NCBI GenBank assembly: GCA_001650895.1 | Contig: LXYH01000024.1 | Location: 40,995-104,994, forward strand | Length of the DNA: 64,000 nt | DNA from: Rhodobacteraceae bacterium EhC02 | Lineage (GTDB): Bacteria > Pseudomonadota > Alphaproteobacteria > Rhodobacterales > Rhodobacteraceae | Direction of reading: 5' to 3' | Shown: positions 1 to 9,172 of the stretch, piece by piece | Layout of the letters: every line of letters begins with the position of its first letter | Numbering within the stretch: the stretch's first letter is position 1 | The notes under the pieces: generated by a model | The model's database searches: none | What the model was told of the DNA's origin: nothing | The model's input: the letters and a program-made list of their open reading frames with translations, nothing else | Position numbers and translations under genes: made by a program

Positions 1-2
1 GG

Positions 3-1145
3 CTGAAGGAGCGGGACGGCAAGCGGGTGCTGATGGCCTCGCTGGACATCTACCGCCCGGCCGCGATGCAGCAGCTCCAGATCCTGGGCCAGCAGATCGG
101 CGTGGATACCCTGCCGATCGTGGCGGGCGAAAGCGCCGTGCAGATTGCCAAGCGCGCCAAGACGCAGGCCAGCCTTGGCGGCTATGACGTCTACCTTCTG
201 GATACCGCGGGCCGCTTGCAGATCGACCAGACCCTGATGCAGGAGGTCGAGGATGTGCGCGACGCGGTCAAGCCGCGCGAGACGCTGCTGGTGGTCGATG
301 GCCTGACCGGTCAGGTGGCCGTGGAAGTGGCCGAGGAATTCGACGCCAAGGTCGGCATTTCCGGCGTGATCCTGACCCGGATGGACGGTGACGGGCGCGG
401 CGGTGCGGCGCTGTCGATGCGGGCGGTGACCGGCAAGCCGATCCGCTTCGTCGGTCTGGGCGAGAAGATGGACGCGCTCGAGACATTCGAGCCGCAGCGG
501 ATCGCGGGCCGCATCCTTGGCATGGGCGATATCGTGGCCCTGGTCGAGAAGGCGCAGGAAACCATCGAGGCCGAACAGGCCGAGCGGATGATGAAGCGCT
601 TCCAGAAGGGTCAGTTCAACATGAACGACCTGCGCACGCAGCTGGAACAGATGCTGAAGATGGGGGGCATGGAATCCATCATGGGTATGATGCCCGGCAT
701 GGGCAAGATGGCCGCACAGGTGAAGGACGCGGGCTTTGACGACCGCATCCTGAAGCAGCAGATCGCATTGATCCAGTCCATGACCAAGAAGGAACGCGCC
801 AACCCCGCCCTGCTGCAGGCCAGCCGGAAAAAGCGGATCGCGGCGGGCGCCGGTATGGATGTGTCGGACCTGAACCGGCTTCTGAAGATGCACCGCCAGA
901 TGGCGGACATGATGAAGAAGATGGGCAAGATGGGCAAAGGCGGCATGCTCAAGCAGGCCATGAAGGGCATGATGGGCAAGGGCGGCATGCCCGAGGGGAT
1001 GGATCCCGCGCAGATGGACCCCAAGGCGCTGGAAGCGGCTGCCAAGGCGATGGGCAACAAGCTGCCCGGCGGGCTGGGCGGCATGGGCGGTCTGGGCGGC
1101 ATGAAGCTGCCGGGTGGTCTGAGCGGATTCGGTAAGAAGAAGTAA
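3..1145 (+). CDS. ffh: Signal recognition particle protein Ffh (5' end outside window)
   Basis: GTPase subunit of the bacterial signal recognition particle. It binds 4.5S RNA and the signal sequences of nascent membrane proteins and docks with FtsY. The window enters the gene inside the G domain, and the open frame runs from base 3 with no start. Visible motifs are DTAGRLQ (G3 region), TRMDGDGRGG (G4) and a long C-terminal M domain. That domain is very rich in Met, Gly and Lys, with repeated MGKMGKGGM-like runs that form the signal-peptide groove. The N domain and P-loop are missing only because of the window edge. The gene ends 3 nt before the next ATG, so it heads the operon running toward rpsP. 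Confidence 0.97.
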   Translation: MKERDGKRVLMASLDIYRPAAMQQLQILGQQIGVDTLPIVAGESAVQIAKRAKTQASLGGYDVYLLDTAGRLQIDQTLMQEVEDVRDAVKPRETLLVVDGLTGQVAVEVAEEFDAKVGISGVILTRMDGDGRGGAALSMRAVTGKPIRFVGLGEKMDALETFEPQRIAGRILGMGDIVALVEKAQETIEAEQAERMMKRFQKGQFNMNDLRTQLEQMLKMGGMESIMGMMPGMGKMAAQVKDAGFDDRILKQQIALIQSMTKKERANPALLQASRKKRIAAGAGMDVSDLNRLLKMHRQMADMMKKMGKMGKGGMLKQAMKGMMGKGGMPEGMDPAQMDPKALEAAAKAMGNKLPGGLGGMGGLGGMKLPGGLSGFGKKK

Positions 1146-1148
1146 GTG

Positions 1149-1739
1149 ATGCAAGCCCCTGCATATCCCCATTCCAAGGGTCCGCTGACCCAGGCGCCGC
1201 GCCTCGAGACGCGCAACCTTGTGCTGCGCGGACCCGAGCATGGCGATATCGAGCCGATGATCACCTTTCTGACGGATCGCGACCGGTCCTGGGGTTTCGG
1301 ATCCTATGACAACCGGCATGACGCGTGGCGGTGGTTCGGACTGAACGTGGGGCACTGGCATATCCACGGTTACGGCTATTTCACCATCGAGGATCGCGAC
1401 ACCGGCGAAGTGGCCGGCATCACCGGCATCTGGAACCCGGACGGCTGGCCGGAGCCCGAGCTGGGCTGGGCCCTGTTCGACGGTTTCGAAGGGCGCGGCA
1501 TCGCCCTTGAGGCGGCAACCCGCGCCCGCGAATGGGCCTATGCCGACCTTGGGTTCATGACGCTGACCTCGAATATCGTGCCGGGCAATGACCGCTCGAT
1601 CGCGCTGGCCGAACGGCTGGGCGCCTGGGCCGAGCGGACCTATCAGAATGTCTACATGGGGCAGGAGGTGCTGTATCGGCATCCCGGCCCGGAATCGCTG
1701 GACAGTGACAGCGACGGATCGGTGGAGGCCTACGCATGA
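1149..1739 (+). CDS. GNAT-family N-acetyltransferase (RimJ/RimL-like)
   Basis: Acetyl-CoA dependent acetyltransferase of about 196 residues. The pattern of the RimJ/RimL type is present: an N-terminal LETRNLVLRG strand, ELGWALFDGFEGRGIALEAA as the acetyl-CoA binding region, and a late NDRSIALAERLGA helix. The substrate cannot be read from sequence; a ribosomal protein, a tRNA-linked target or a small amine are all possible. A GTG at 1146 lies directly before the chosen ATG and could also start the gene. The stop overlaps the ATG of the chorismate mutase gene (ATGA), so the two are probably translationally coupled and belong to the ffh-rpsP operon. Confidence 0.85.
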   Translation: MQAPAYPHSKGPLTQAPRLETRNLVLRGPEHGDIEPMITFLTDRDRSWGFGSYDNRHDAWRWFGLNVGHWHIHGYGYFTIEDRDTGEVAGITGIWNPDGWPEPELGWALFDGFEGRGIALEAATRAREWAYADLGFMTLTSNIVPGNDRSIALAERLGAWAERTYQNVYMGQEVLYRHPGPESLDSDSDGSVEAYA

Positions 1740-2050
1740 CGCGATCAGCAAAGACCACGGACGCCGTTGCCCGCGCCGCCGAGATCCTGCGCGAGCATCG
1801 CGCCTCGATCGACCGGCTGGACGCGATCCTTGTCTATACGCTGGGCGAGCGGTTCAAGCATACCCAGGCCGTGGGGCGCCTGAAGGCGCAGCACGACCTT
1901 CCCCCATCCGATCCCGATCGCGAGGCGCGCCAGATTGCCCGGCTGGAACAGCTGGCCATGGACGCCGATCTGGACCCGGAATTCGCAAAGGCCTTCCTGC
2001 AGTTCATCATTCAGGAAGTCATCCAGCACCACAAGAAACACCAACAATAA
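1736..2050 (+). CDS. Chorismate mutase, AroQ class
   Basis: Single-domain all-helical chorismate mutase of 104 residues, converting chorismate to prephenate in phenylalanine and tyrosine biosynthesis. The AroQ layout is visible: an N-terminal helix with REHRASIDRLDAILVYTLGERF, the conserved RLKAQHDLPPSDPDREARQIARL segment, and a C-terminal helix QFIIQEVIQHHKKHQQ. There is no fused dehydratase or dehydrogenase. It starts inside the stop of the preceding acetyltransferase gene and ends 57 nt before rpsP. It may supply the biosynthetic arm opposite to the aromatic catabolism encoded downstream. Confidence 0.85.
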   Translation: MTRSAKTTDAVARAAEILREHRASIDRLDAILVYTLGERFKHTQAVGRLKAQHDLPPSDPDREARQIARLEQLAMDADLDPEFAKAFLQFIIQEVIQHHKKHQQ

Positions 2051-2107
2051 CAAAGCAACATGGCGGGGTATCCCGCCAGACCAAGCCATCCAAAGGAGAA
2101 CACTGAC

Positions 2108-2476
2108 ATGGCAATGAAAATCCGTCTGGCCCGTGGCGGCAGCAAGAAACGCCCCTTCTACCGCATCGTGGCCGCCGACAGCCGCATGCCGCGCGATGGC
2201 CGCTTCATCGAGAAGCTGGGCACCTACAACCCACTGCTGCCGAAAGACAGCGAAGACCGCGTGAAGATGGATATCGACCGCGTGAAGCATTGGCTGGCCC
2301 AGGGCGCACAGACCACCGATCGTGTGGCGCGCATGCTGGAAGCCGCAGGCGTGACACCCAAGACCGAGCGCAGCAACCCCAAGAAGGGTGAGCCGGGCAA
2401 GAAAGCCAAGGACCGCGCCGAGCAGAAGGCCGCCAAGGCAGCGGCGCCCGCCGAAGAGGCTGCAGCCGAGGAATAA
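2108..2476 (+). CDS. rpsP: 30S ribosomal protein bS16
   Basis: Small-subunit ribosomal protein that stabilises 16S rRNA folding. The conserved N-terminus [19 protein letters not shown] and the [12 protein letters not shown] segment identify it. At 122 residues it is longer than the roughly 82 of E. coli, because of a Lys/Ala/Glu-rich C-terminal tail common in alphaproteobacteria. I chose ATG 2108 over the in-frame ATG at 2060 because AAAGGAG lies at 2092-2098 and the protein then begins as the family does. It is part of the ffh/rpsP/rimM cluster. Confidence 0.97.
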   Translation: MAMKIRLARGGSKKRPFYRIVAADSRMPRDGRFIEKLGTYNPLLPKDSEDRVKMDIDRVKHWLAQGAQTTDRVARMLEAAGVTPKTERSNPKKGEPGKKAKDRAEQKAAKAAAPAEEAAAEE

Positions 2477-2493
2477 GGCCGGGAGGGCCGGGA

Positions 2494-3123
2494 ATGCAGG
2501 ATTTCGACAAGGCATTCCAGGACCAACTGACCGCGCTGATGCGCTGGCGTCGCGACGTGCGGCGCTTTCGCACCGACCCGGTGCCCGAGGCAATGCTGAT
2601 GCATTGCCTCGATGCATTTGTGCTGTCCCCCTCGGTGGGCCTGTCGCAACCCTGGCGGCTGATCCGGGTCCAGACCGCGGCGGCGCGCGCGGCGGCGGTT
2701 GCGAATTTCGAAGCGGCCAATGCGCAGGCGCTGGCAGGCTATGATGGTGACAGGGCGGCCCTTTATGCCGGTCTGAAACTGTCGGGCATGCGCGAGGCGC
2801 CGGTGCATCTGGCGGTTTACTGCGACGAGGGCACCGAAACCGGCCATGGGCTTGGTGCCGGCACCATGCCCGAGATGCGGCGCTATTCCGTCGTCGCCTC
2901 GGTCATGCAGTTCTGGCTGCTGGCACGGGCGCACGGGCTTGGCGTGGGCTGGGTGTCGATCCTTGATCCGGCGCGGCTGGCGCGGGATCTGGACACGCCC
3001 GAGGCCTGGCGCCTTGTGGCTTACCTGTGTGTGGGCTGGCCGGAAGCCGAAAGCGAGACACCCGAGCTGGAGCGCCACGGCTGGGAGGTCCGGCGCGACA
3101 CCCTGGTGATCGAGACGCGCTGA
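2494..3123 (+). CDS. bluB: 5,6-dimethylbenzimidazole synthase (BluB-like nitroreductase fold)
   Basis: Oxygen-dependent enzyme that fragments reduced FMN into 5,6-dimethylbenzimidazole, the lower ligand of vitamin B12. The assignment rests on the N-terminal [16 protein letters not shown] block and the [15 protein letters not shown] flavin-binding motif, with [10 protein letters not shown] near the C-terminus. These separate BluB from ordinary nitroreductases, and the length (209 residues) fits. It sits between rpsP and rimM with 17 and 23 nt gaps, so it is probably cotranscribed with ribosomal genes. A generic nitroreductase is the alternative. Confidence 0.85.
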   Translation: MQDFDKAFQDQLTALMRWRRDVRRFRTDPVPEAMLMHCLDAFVLSPSVGLSQPWRLIRVQTAAARAAAVANFEAANAQALAGYDGDRAALYAGLKLSGMREAPVHLAVYCDEGTETGHGLGAGTMPEMRRYSVVASVMQFWLLARAHGLGVGWVSILDPARLARDLDTPEAWRLVAYLCVGWPEAESETPELERHGWEVRRDTLVIETR

Positions 3124-3146
3124 AACAAAGACGAACGAGGTTCGAG

Positions 3147-3650
3147 ATGAGCGATCTGATCTGCGTGGCGGCCATCGCCGGTGCCTTCGGGGTAAAGGGC
3201 GAGGTGCGGCTGAAAAGCTTTACCGCCGATCCGCTGGCGATCGGGGAATATGCCCCCCTGACGACCGAGGATGGCAAGCGCAGCTTCGATGTGGCGCTTG
3301 CGGGACAATTGCCCAACGGATTGCTGGTGCGCTTGTCGGGTGTCGGCACCAAGGAAGAGGCCGACGCGCTGAAAGGTATGAAGCTTTTCGTGCCGCGTGA
3401 TCGCCTGCCCGCCCTGCCGGACGATGAATATTACCATGCCGACCTGATCGGGCTGACGGTGCTGGATACGGGCGGCACCACGCTGGGCCGGGTCAAGGCC
3501 GTGTTGAACCACGGGGCGGGCGACATCCTTGAAGTGCAGGTGCCCGGATCGTCCGACACGGTGCTGCTGCCCTTCACGCTGGAGGCGGTGCCGACAGTCG
3601 ATCTGGCCAGCGGTCGCATCATCGCGGATCCGCCCGAGGGGCTGTTCTAG
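3147..3650 (+). CDS. rimM: Ribosome maturation factor RimM
   Basis: Assembly factor for the 30S head, binding S19 and needed for 16S rRNA processing. The N-terminal domain begins [21 protein letters not shown], followed by [21 protein letters not shown] at the domain boundary and a PRC-barrel with [12 protein letters not shown] and [10 protein letters not shown]. Length is 167 residues, typical of the family. The start at 3147 is preferred because the family begins just before the [11 protein letters not shown] strand; a longer open frame upstream overlaps bluB. Unlike the standard rpsP-rimM-trmD-rplS operon, two opposite-strand genes separate it from trmD. Confidence 0.95.
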   Translation: MSDLICVAAIAGAFGVKGEVRLKSFTADPLAIGEYAPLTTEDGKRSFDVALAGQLPNGLLVRLSGVGTKEEADALKGMKLFVPRDRLPALPDDEYYHADLIGLTVLDTGGTTLGRVKAVLNHGAGDILEVQVPGSSDTVLLPFTLEAVPTVDLASGRIIADPPEGLF

Positions 3651-3747
3651 GGCGCGCCATGGGGCGTCCCACGACGGGACATTTTACGCACCCTTTGTTA
3701 TCAGAGGGTTACGCGGCCGCGTTTACCATATTTTAACAAAAACACCT

Positions 3748-3784
3748 CGGACAGCGCCTGTCACAGGCGTGGCGTCACGGTCCG
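3748..3784 (-). terminator. Possible terminator of the small membrane-protein gene
   Basis: A perfect 7-bp inverted repeat CGCCTGT-C-ACAGGCG (3755-3769) lies inside a wider CGGAC/GTCCG pairing (3748-3752 with 3780-3784). Read on the minus strand it is followed by GAGGTGTTTTTG. It lies 54 nt past the stop at 3838. The T-run is a few bases from the stem, so this is a weak intrinsic terminator at best. Confidence 0.35.
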
Positions 3785-3837
3785 GGATGCCAACATATCC
3801 CGTCACGCAAGGCGCGGCCCTTTGCGGCGCACGTGCC

Positions 3838-4215
3838 TTAGTCGTCAGCCCTGCGGAATCGTCGGACCAGGTTGCGCAGCCATGTTGCCATCCAGAACAG
3901 GACAAACCATGGCGCAGCATAGGCAAGGGCGATCAGCCATCCGAAAAGCGCCGCGAAAACGAGGGGGCCACCATCCGAAAATGCCTGGTCCAGAAGCTCG
4001 GGGCTTGGGGTGTCGGTGGCTTCCACGCGCTGATACAGGTCGTCGAAATGGGTGATGACGGACAGAAGGCAAGCCGCCCAACCGACGACGATGATCAACG
4101 TGACGATCATCCACCATTGCGGTTTGCGCCACAGAAAGCGCAGGGCCAGAAGCACCCCGGGCAGCGCCAGGAAAATGCCGGCGAAAAATAGTGTTTCAGA
4201 CGAAATCTTGCTCAT
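3838..4215 (-). CDS. Small integral membrane protein of unknown function
   Basis: A 125-residue protein with about three hydrophobic segments: residues 8-28 (FFAGIFLALPGVLLALRF), 34-54 (WWMIVTLIIVVGWAACLLSV) and 85-110 (LVFAALFGWLIALAYAAPWFVLF). A basic tail LRNLVRRFRRADD suggests a cytoplasmic C-terminus. I do not recognise a family. The frame stays open upstream, but the ATG at 4213-4215 is the first one that gives a sensible membrane protein. It points against the flanking rimM and trmD and lies downstream of the kinase-like gene on the same strand, 193 nt away. Confidence 0.65.
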   Translation of the reverse strand: MSKISSETLFFAGIFLALPGVLLALRFLWRKPQWWMIVTLIIVVGWAACLLSVITHFDDLYQRVEATDTPSPELLDQAFSDGGPLVFAALFGWLIALAYAAPWFVLFWMATWLRNLVRRFRRADD

Positions 4216-4408
4216 CCTTGTTCGCCGCACGATCCAGACCGGTGCGCGCGTCACCCGCCGTCGGTGCGCATGATACCGAAGGCCGCATGATGAAACCAGA
4301 ATGCGTGTTTGCCGGGTCTTTCCAGAAGCTGACAGGCACGGTTCGAGGGGCCGAGGCTGGTTCGGGGCTGAAAACCGTCGCGGGTCAGATGCCGCAGGCG
4401 GCTCAGGT

Positions 4409-5362
4409 TCAGCTTGCGCCCCTGGCGGCCAGGCGGTCGCACATGGCCTGAAGTCCGGCCCAGACATGGGCGCGGCGCGGCGTGTCCCGTTCGGGATCGG
4501 GCGGCATCTCTTGCCAGAGGCGCGCGAGACGGAGCGCGATGAAGAAGCGCAGGGCGGGATCGTGGCGCAGGTCGGTGCCATAGGCCTGCCAGAAGGCCGT
4601 GACCGCCTTGGGATGGAAGCCGAACCAGACTTCGTGATCCACCAGCAGCATTGCCAGGTCCCGCGCGACCGGGGCGGGAAGGTCGTTTTCAAGGTCGATC
4701 CCGGTGATCCGGTCCGGGGCGATCAGCAGGTTGCCCAGCGTCATGTCGCCGTGGATCACCGCCTGCGGCAGGGGGCGGTCCTGCATCTGCGTGGCCAGGC
4801 CCTCAAGCTGTTTGAGATGGGCGGCAAAGGCATCGGGGCGCGGGGCCGGCGCATTGCGGGCGTTGCGGAACAGACGGCGCAGCGCAGGCGCCGGATGATG
4901 GGCTGCGGGCGGCTCTGCCCGGCCCCTGTGCAGCGCCCGCAGCCAACGGCCTGCCGCCTGCATCACGCCCAGATGATCGGCGGGATCGGTGCTGTCGGAC
5001 AGAAGGCTGCGCGCGTCCTGACCGGGACAATGCGACAGGATCAGCGCCTGATGGTCGGGCAGCGCCAGGATCAGACGCGGCACCGCCAGTCCCGGCTGGT
5101 CCGCGAAAGCGGCGGTGGCCCCGGCATAGGCACGGCAAGCGGGTCCGATCATGTCGCGCTGGCCGCCCAGCCGCTGCTTGAGCACAAGATCCTTCTGTCC
5201 GTCTTCGCCGTGGATCAGCAAGGCAACACGTCCGCCGCGCGCCTCGCGGCGGGCGGCCAGGACCTGCGTGCGCGCAACCGCCGGATCGCGCCCAAGCTGC
5301 AAAGCGGCCGCGGCCCAGGCCGTCAGGGCCGCTTCGGTCAGCCTGTTGCGAAGATCGGTCAT
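4409..5362 (-). CDS. APH-family phosphotransferase (aminoglycoside/choline kinase fold)
   Basis: A 317-residue protein with the small-molecule kinase fold. The catalytic loop reads VIHGDMTLGNLLI (HGDxxxxN), followed by the metal-binding GIDLEND segment. An N-terminal lobe contains DLVLKQRLGG, which may hold the ATP-anchoring Lys. The substrate is not predictable; sugars, amino alcohols and macrolides are all phosphorylated by this superfamily. It lies on the strand opposite to rimM and trmD and diverges from trmD with about 100 nt between the starts. Confidence 0.75.
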   Translation of the reverse strand: MTDLRNRLTEAALTAWAAAALQLGRDPAVARTQVLAARREARGGRVALLIHGEDGQKDLVLKQRLGGQRDMIGPACRAYAGATAAFADQPGLAVPRLILALPDHQALILSHCPGQDARSLLSDSTDPADHLGVMQAAGRWLRALHRGRAEPPAAHHPAPALRRLFRNARNAPAPRPDAFAAHLKQLEGLATQMQDRPLPQAVIHGDMTLGNLLIAPDRITGIDLENDLPAPVARDLAMLLVDHEVWFGFHPKAVTAFWQAYGTDLRHDPALRFFIALRLARLWQEMPPDPERDTPRRAHVWAGLQAMCDRLAARGAS

Positions 5363-5466
5363 GCGTCGGTCTGGTCCTGCAGATGCGGCGCCACCCTAGG
5401 CCTGCCCTGCAGAGGCCGCAATCGGGCATCTTTTGCGCCGGGGAAAAAGCCGCTATGGGGACAGCC

Positions 5467-6312
5467 ATGAGCGACCAGTCCGATCCAGAGGGCCCTGCCC
5501 CGCAAAACCCGAGCCCGGCCAAATCCCATGGCCGCAAATCCATCCGTGCGACGCTGCGCCCGCGTGAGCTGATCACGGACAGCCCCGATCTGGCCGGGGC
5601 CTGGGTGGCGCAGGTCATCACGCTGCTGCCGCAGGCCTTTCCGGGCATCCTGGGCGAAAGCCTGACCGGCAAGGCGCTGGCCGAGGGGCGCTGGTCCTTG
5701 CGGACCATCGACCTGCGCAGTTTTGGCGAGGGCAAGCATCGCAATGTCGACGACACCCCGGCAGGGGGTGGCGCGGGCATGGTGCTGCGCCCCGATGTGC
5801 TGGGCCATGCGCTGGACGAGGCCGCATTGGCCGCGCGCGGGCGCTGGCCGGTGATCTACCTTTCCCCGCGCGGCGCGCCCCTGACGCAAGAGATGGCGCG
5901 GCGGCTGGCGGCGGCGGATGGGGTGACCTTGCTGTGCGGGCGGTTCGAGGGTGTGGATGAGCGGGTGCTTGAGGCCTATGACATCGAAGAGGTGAGCCTG
6001 GGCGATTTCGTCATGACCGGGGGCGAGATCGCGGCGATGGCGCTGATCGACGCGACCGTGCGGCTGTTGCCGGGCGTTCTGGGCAATGCGGCCTCGACCG
6101 AAGATGAAAGCTTTTCCGACGGGTTGCTGGAGCATCCGCAATATACCCGCCCCGCCGACTGGCGCGGGCATCCGATCCCCGAAGTGCTGCTGTCGGGCAA
6201 CCATGCCCGGATCGCAGCATGGCGGCGCGCGCAATCCGAGGCGATCACGCAAGAGCGGCGGCCCGACCTGTGGCAGGCGCATGAGGCCAGGAAGGACAAG
6301 CCGCAGGGCTGA
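5467..6312 (+). CDS. trmD: tRNA (guanine37-N1)-methyltransferase TrmD
   Basis: Makes m1G37 in tRNAs reading CNN codons, preventing +1 frameshifting. The trefoil-knot SAM site is clear: LLCGRFEGVDERV, EVSLGDFVMTGGEIAAM and the AASTEDESF loop. Downstream, HPQYTRPADWRG is the family signature of the C-terminal domain. The start at 5467 gives 281 residues with an N-terminal extension of roughly 45 residues (rich in Pro, Ser and Lys) before the usual first strand VITLLPQAFPGILG. Extensions like this occur in related marine alphaproteobacteria. It precedes rplS by 265 nt. Confidence 0.95.
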   Translation: MSDQSDPEGPAPQNPSPAKSHGRKSIRATLRPRELITDSPDLAGAWVAQVITLLPQAFPGILGESLTGKALAEGRWSLRTIDLRSFGEGKHRNVDDTPAGGGAGMVLRPDVLGHALDEAALAARGRWPVIYLSPRGAPLTQEMARRLAAADGVTLLCGRFEGVDERVLEAYDIEEVSLGDFVMTGGEIAAMALIDATVRLLPGVLGNAASTEDESFSDGLLEHPQYTRPADWRGHPIPEVLLSGNHARIAAWRRAQSEAITQERRPDLWQAHEARKDKPQG

Positions 6313-6577
6313 TCCGCCCCATTCGGTTCTTGCCAAAGCAGGCTCAGCCCGGTATGACCCGCGCGTCCGGGGCTTTCTGAGTCTATCGGACCTGTCGCTT
6401 TTTCCCATGGCCGCCTTCTTCGGGGTCGATATCGGGAGGGGTGCTGAACCAAGTAACGACGATCCGATCTCTGGCGGGCGCACCGATCTTTCGGCAAGCG
6501 GACCCGGTTGAAGACCAAGAGCTCTGGGGTTGTGGCAAACTTTGCGGGACAAACCGCAAGCAAATAGGAGCAATGCG

Positions 6578-6961
6578 ATGAACCTGATCGCACAGATCGA
6601 GGCGGAACAGATCGCCGCCCTCGGGAAAGAGATTCCCGATTTCAAGGCCGGCGATACCATTCGCGTCGGCTACAAAGTGACCGAAGGCACCCGTAGCCGT
6701 GTGCAGAACTACGAAGGCGTCTGCATCAGCCGCAAGAACGGCAAGGGCATTGCCGGTTCCTTCACGGTCCGCAAGATTTCCTTTGGCGAAGGCGTGGAAC
6801 GTGTGTTCCCGCTCTATTCGACCAACATCGACAGCATCACCGTCGTGCGCCGTGGTCGCGTGCGTCGTGCGAAGCTGTATTACCTGCGCGCGCGTCGTGG
6901 CAAATCCGCCCGTATCGCCGAAGTCGCAAACTACAAGCCCGGTTCGGGCGCTGAAGCATAA
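6578..6961 (+). CDS. rplS: 50S ribosomal protein bL19
   Basis: Large-subunit protein at the subunit interface. Family features are the [16 protein letters not shown] strand, [16 protein letters not shown] and the basic [21 protein letters not shown] segment. Length is 127 residues. ATG 6578 was chosen over the in-frame ATG at 6530 because the family starts [11 protein letters not shown], and AGGAG lies at 6566-6570. It is followed 11 nt later by rpmE, so the two are cotranscribed and end at the shared terminator. Confidence 0.97.
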   Translation: MNLIAQIEAEQIAALGKEIPDFKAGDTIRVGYKVTEGTRSRVQNYEGVCISRKNGKGIAGSFTVRKISFGEGVERVFPLYSTNIDSITVVRRGRVRRAKLYYLRARRGKSARIAEVANYKPGSGAEA

Positions 6962-6972
6962 GGATCGGCACG

Positions 6973-7194
6973 ATGAAAAAAGACATCCACCCCGATTATC
7001 ACATGATCACCGTCAAGATGACCGACGGCACCACCTTCCAGATGCACTCGACCTGGGGCAAGGAAGGCGACACGCTGGCGCTGGACATCGACCCCACCGT
7101 GCACCCGGCATGGACCGGTGGCGGCACCCGCCTGATGGATGCCGGCGGCCGTGTGTCCAAGTTCAAGAACAAGTACGCGGGCCTGGGCTTCTGA
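6973..7194 (+). CDS. rpmE: 50S ribosomal protein bL31, cysteine-free form
   Basis: A 73-residue L31 protein beginning [19 protein letters not shown] and containing the [17 protein letters not shown] and HPAWTGG segments, with [11 protein letters not shown] near the end. There is no cysteine, so the zinc ribbon of zinc-binding L31 is absent. It is the last gene of the translation cluster and is followed within 30 nt by a strong intrinsic terminator. Confidence 0.95.
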   Translation: MKKDIHPDYHMITVKMTDGTTFQMHSTWGKEGDTLALDIDPTVHPAWTGGGTRLMDAGGRVSKFKNKYAGLGF

Positions 7195-7220
7195 TCCCAT
7201 CCCCTTGTACGGCACGACAG

Positions 7221-7249
7221 AAAACGCCGCCCCCTGGGGCGGCGTTTTT
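7221..7249 (+). terminator. Intrinsic terminator after rplS-rpmE
   Basis: A 13-bp perfect stem AAAACGCCGCCCC / GGGGCGGCGTTTT with a 2-nt loop (or 12 bp with a tetraloop) runs into a T-tract. The A-tract on the left arm makes it usable in both directions, so it may also stop the polysaccharide operon that ends at 7274 on the minus strand. Confidence 0.92.
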
Positions 7250-7273
7250 GCTTGGCGGGGCTGCGTTACGGGA

Positions 7274-9172
7274 TCAGCCGCGATGCGCGGGGGCCAGCAG
7301 GCGCGAGATGCCGCGCGCCAGTGGTCGCAGACGCGCCCGTGCCGCAGGAAAACGGCGGATGATCAGACCGTAGCCCGCCGCAAGTCTGCGATGCAGGCGC
7401 AGGGGCCATGTGTCGGCAAGGCGATCAAGCTGCGCCATCTGATCCAGCAGGTGATGCGAGGCAAGGCGCGCGGCGAATAACTGCATCTTGTATTCCAGCC
7501 GGGCATAGTTGCGCGCGGCCTGCGCGGGCGACATCACCTGCAGCACGCGAAACCCGCGCGATTGCGCGACATAGCCGATCAGCCGTTCCTGCACATGGGC
7601 GAGGCCGCCGTCCACGTGGTTGGGCTCGGGGTTGTAATCCTGCCACCGCCATGGATGTTCGAAGAGGGGGCGCAGCGCGTCGATCCGAAACCAGAACATC
7701 GTGCCATAGGGCGCGACGGGCGTATGGGCGTCCAGCGGGACGGTGAGGCCCAGGCGCGCGCAAAGATCATGCGCTGCCGGGCGGTTGGCATACCAGGCGT
7801 GGCCCAGCGTGCCGAAACCCACATGGATCACGGGCGGGATCATGAGGCCGATGTCAGGCTCGGCCTCGAACCGGTCGAGGATCTGGCGGATCGCGGCCGG
7901 GGATGGCAGCAGATTGTCGAACAGATGCGCCTTGAAGCCACGCGCGACCTGCGGCGAGACTTGCGGCGTGCGCTTGGAATGCAGGCGCAACCCGATCCGG
8001 TAGTCGCCCGACAGGGCCACATCGCGAAAGGTGATGAACAGCGCGGACATGTCCCGTCCCCGGTTCTGGTCGACCACGCGGATGGTCCGGTCGGTGCGCG
8101 GCCAGCCTTGCGCGTCCAGAAAGGCCGCGATGGCGCGTTGATCATCCCTGGCGGCGGTGCTGATGAAGAGATGCACGGGCATGGGAAAGCGGGCGATCCT
8201 TTCCCAGAACTCGGGCATCATGGCGGCATAGAAGGCGTGAATGAAGACCGCGACGCGCCCGAAACCCCAGTCCATGCGGTCCGACGGATAATGCGGGCTG
8301 AGGATTTCGTATTGATCGGCAATGGTGGTGAAGGCGCGCAGCGGCACCCGCGCACAGGCAAAGGCGATCACGGCATGGTAGAGGTCGGGGTTGAGGTGAC
8401 GCAGCCGATCAAGTGCAGCACGCAGGTCGATCCCGTTCAGGTCATGCAGCAGCGGGTCCAGCGTCAGGATCGATACCGGCAGGCAGGGCGCGCCCAGCGC
8501 CACCAGCCTGTCCACCTCGCAATGGCGGGGATCGACGGTATCCAGCGCGTCGTCCGGCAGGGCATAGGCGATGCGCCGCCCCGTGTCGCGCAGGGCGCGC
8601 GCCAGCGGCACAAGGCCACGCTCGACCTCGTCCCAGCTGTCGGTGAAGGGCGGCAGGCTGTCCCAGACCCGTATGAGCGCCGGATCCTCCAGCAGGTCGG
8701 CGGACAGGATCGCCATGTCAAGGCAAGGCAGGCGCGCGGGCATGTCGGGGCGGTATTGCAGGCGCGGATCATCGGCCGCCCGGTGCCAGTAGGGCGCCAG
8801 CAGATCCGCCTCCATGGGCAATTCCCGCCATCCGCCGGGGCGGATCGGACCGAACACGTGATAGCCCGTCAGGAAAACCGCGCCGCGCGGCACACCCTGC
8901 CCCGCCAGCGCCCCGAGCCCCGCGCGATAGGCCGACAGGATCGAACGGTCGCGGCTGCAGCCTATGAGGCGCATGCGCCCGTCCGGGTCCAGATCCCGCA
9001 GCGCCGATGCGGTTTGCGCCAACGCCGCATGATCCGTCACGATCAGAAGATGGGGCACCATCGCCATCAGTTCGGTCAGCGACAGCCGCACATGCGCCAT
9101 GGTTTCGGTACGGTGCCGGATCACGTAGATCGCGGCCACGCAAGTCGCGGCGCCGGGTGCGTCAGCGCGCAT
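7274..9172 (-). CDS. RgpF-family (rhamnan synthesis F-like) polysaccharide protein
   Basis: A 632-residue protein whose C-terminal half, about residues 305-570, matches the rhamnan-synthesis F family. Visible pieces include VAVFIHAFYAAMMPEFWERI, DQNRGRDMSALFITFRD, LRLHSKRTPQVS and APYGTMFWFR. Members are linked to rhamnose-containing polysaccharide assembly and probably act as glycosyltransferases. The N-terminal 300 residues are unassigned; LLIVTDHAAL at their start could be a separate Rossmann-like unit. The ATG lies inside the last codons of the sulfotransferase gene (11-nt overlap), which indicates translational coupling. A later start at MAHVRLSL, residue 25, is possible. It is the last gene of the rfb operon. 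Confidence 0.82.
   Translation of the reverse strand: MRADAPGAATCVAAIYVIRHRTETMAHVRLSLTELMAMVPHLLIVTDHAALAQTASALRDLDPDGRMRLIGCSRDRSILSAYRAGLGALAGQGVPRGAVFLTGYHVFGPIRPGGWRELPMEADLLAPYWHRAADDPRLQYRPDMPARLPCLDMAILSADLLEDPALIRVWDSLPPFTDSWDEVERGLVPLARALRDTGRRIAYALPDDALDTVDPRHCEVDRLVALGAPCLPVSILTLDPLLHDLNGIDLRAALDRLRHLNPDLYHAVIAFACARVPLRAFTTIADQYEILSPHYPSDRMDWGFGRVAVFIHAFYAAMMPEFWERIARFPMPVHLFISTAARDDQRAIAAFLDAQGWPRTDRTIRVVDQNRGRDMSALFITFRDVALSGDYRIGLRLHSKRTPQVSPQVARGFKAHLFDNLLPSPAAIRQILDRFEAEPDIGLMIPPVIHVGFGTLGHAWYANRPAAHDLCARLGLTVPLDAHTPVAPYGTMFWFRIDALRPLFEHPWRWQDYNPEPNHVDGGLAHVQERLIGYVAQSRGFRVLQVMSPAQAARNYARLEYKMQLFAARLASHHLLDQMAQLDRLADTWPLRLHRRLAAGYGLIIRRFPAARARLRPLARGISRLLAPAHRG

Noticed and set aside
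3666..3680. GTCCC/GGGAC hairpin followed by ATTTT after rimM
   Set aside because: Only a 5-bp stem and a short T-run; too weak to call a terminator.
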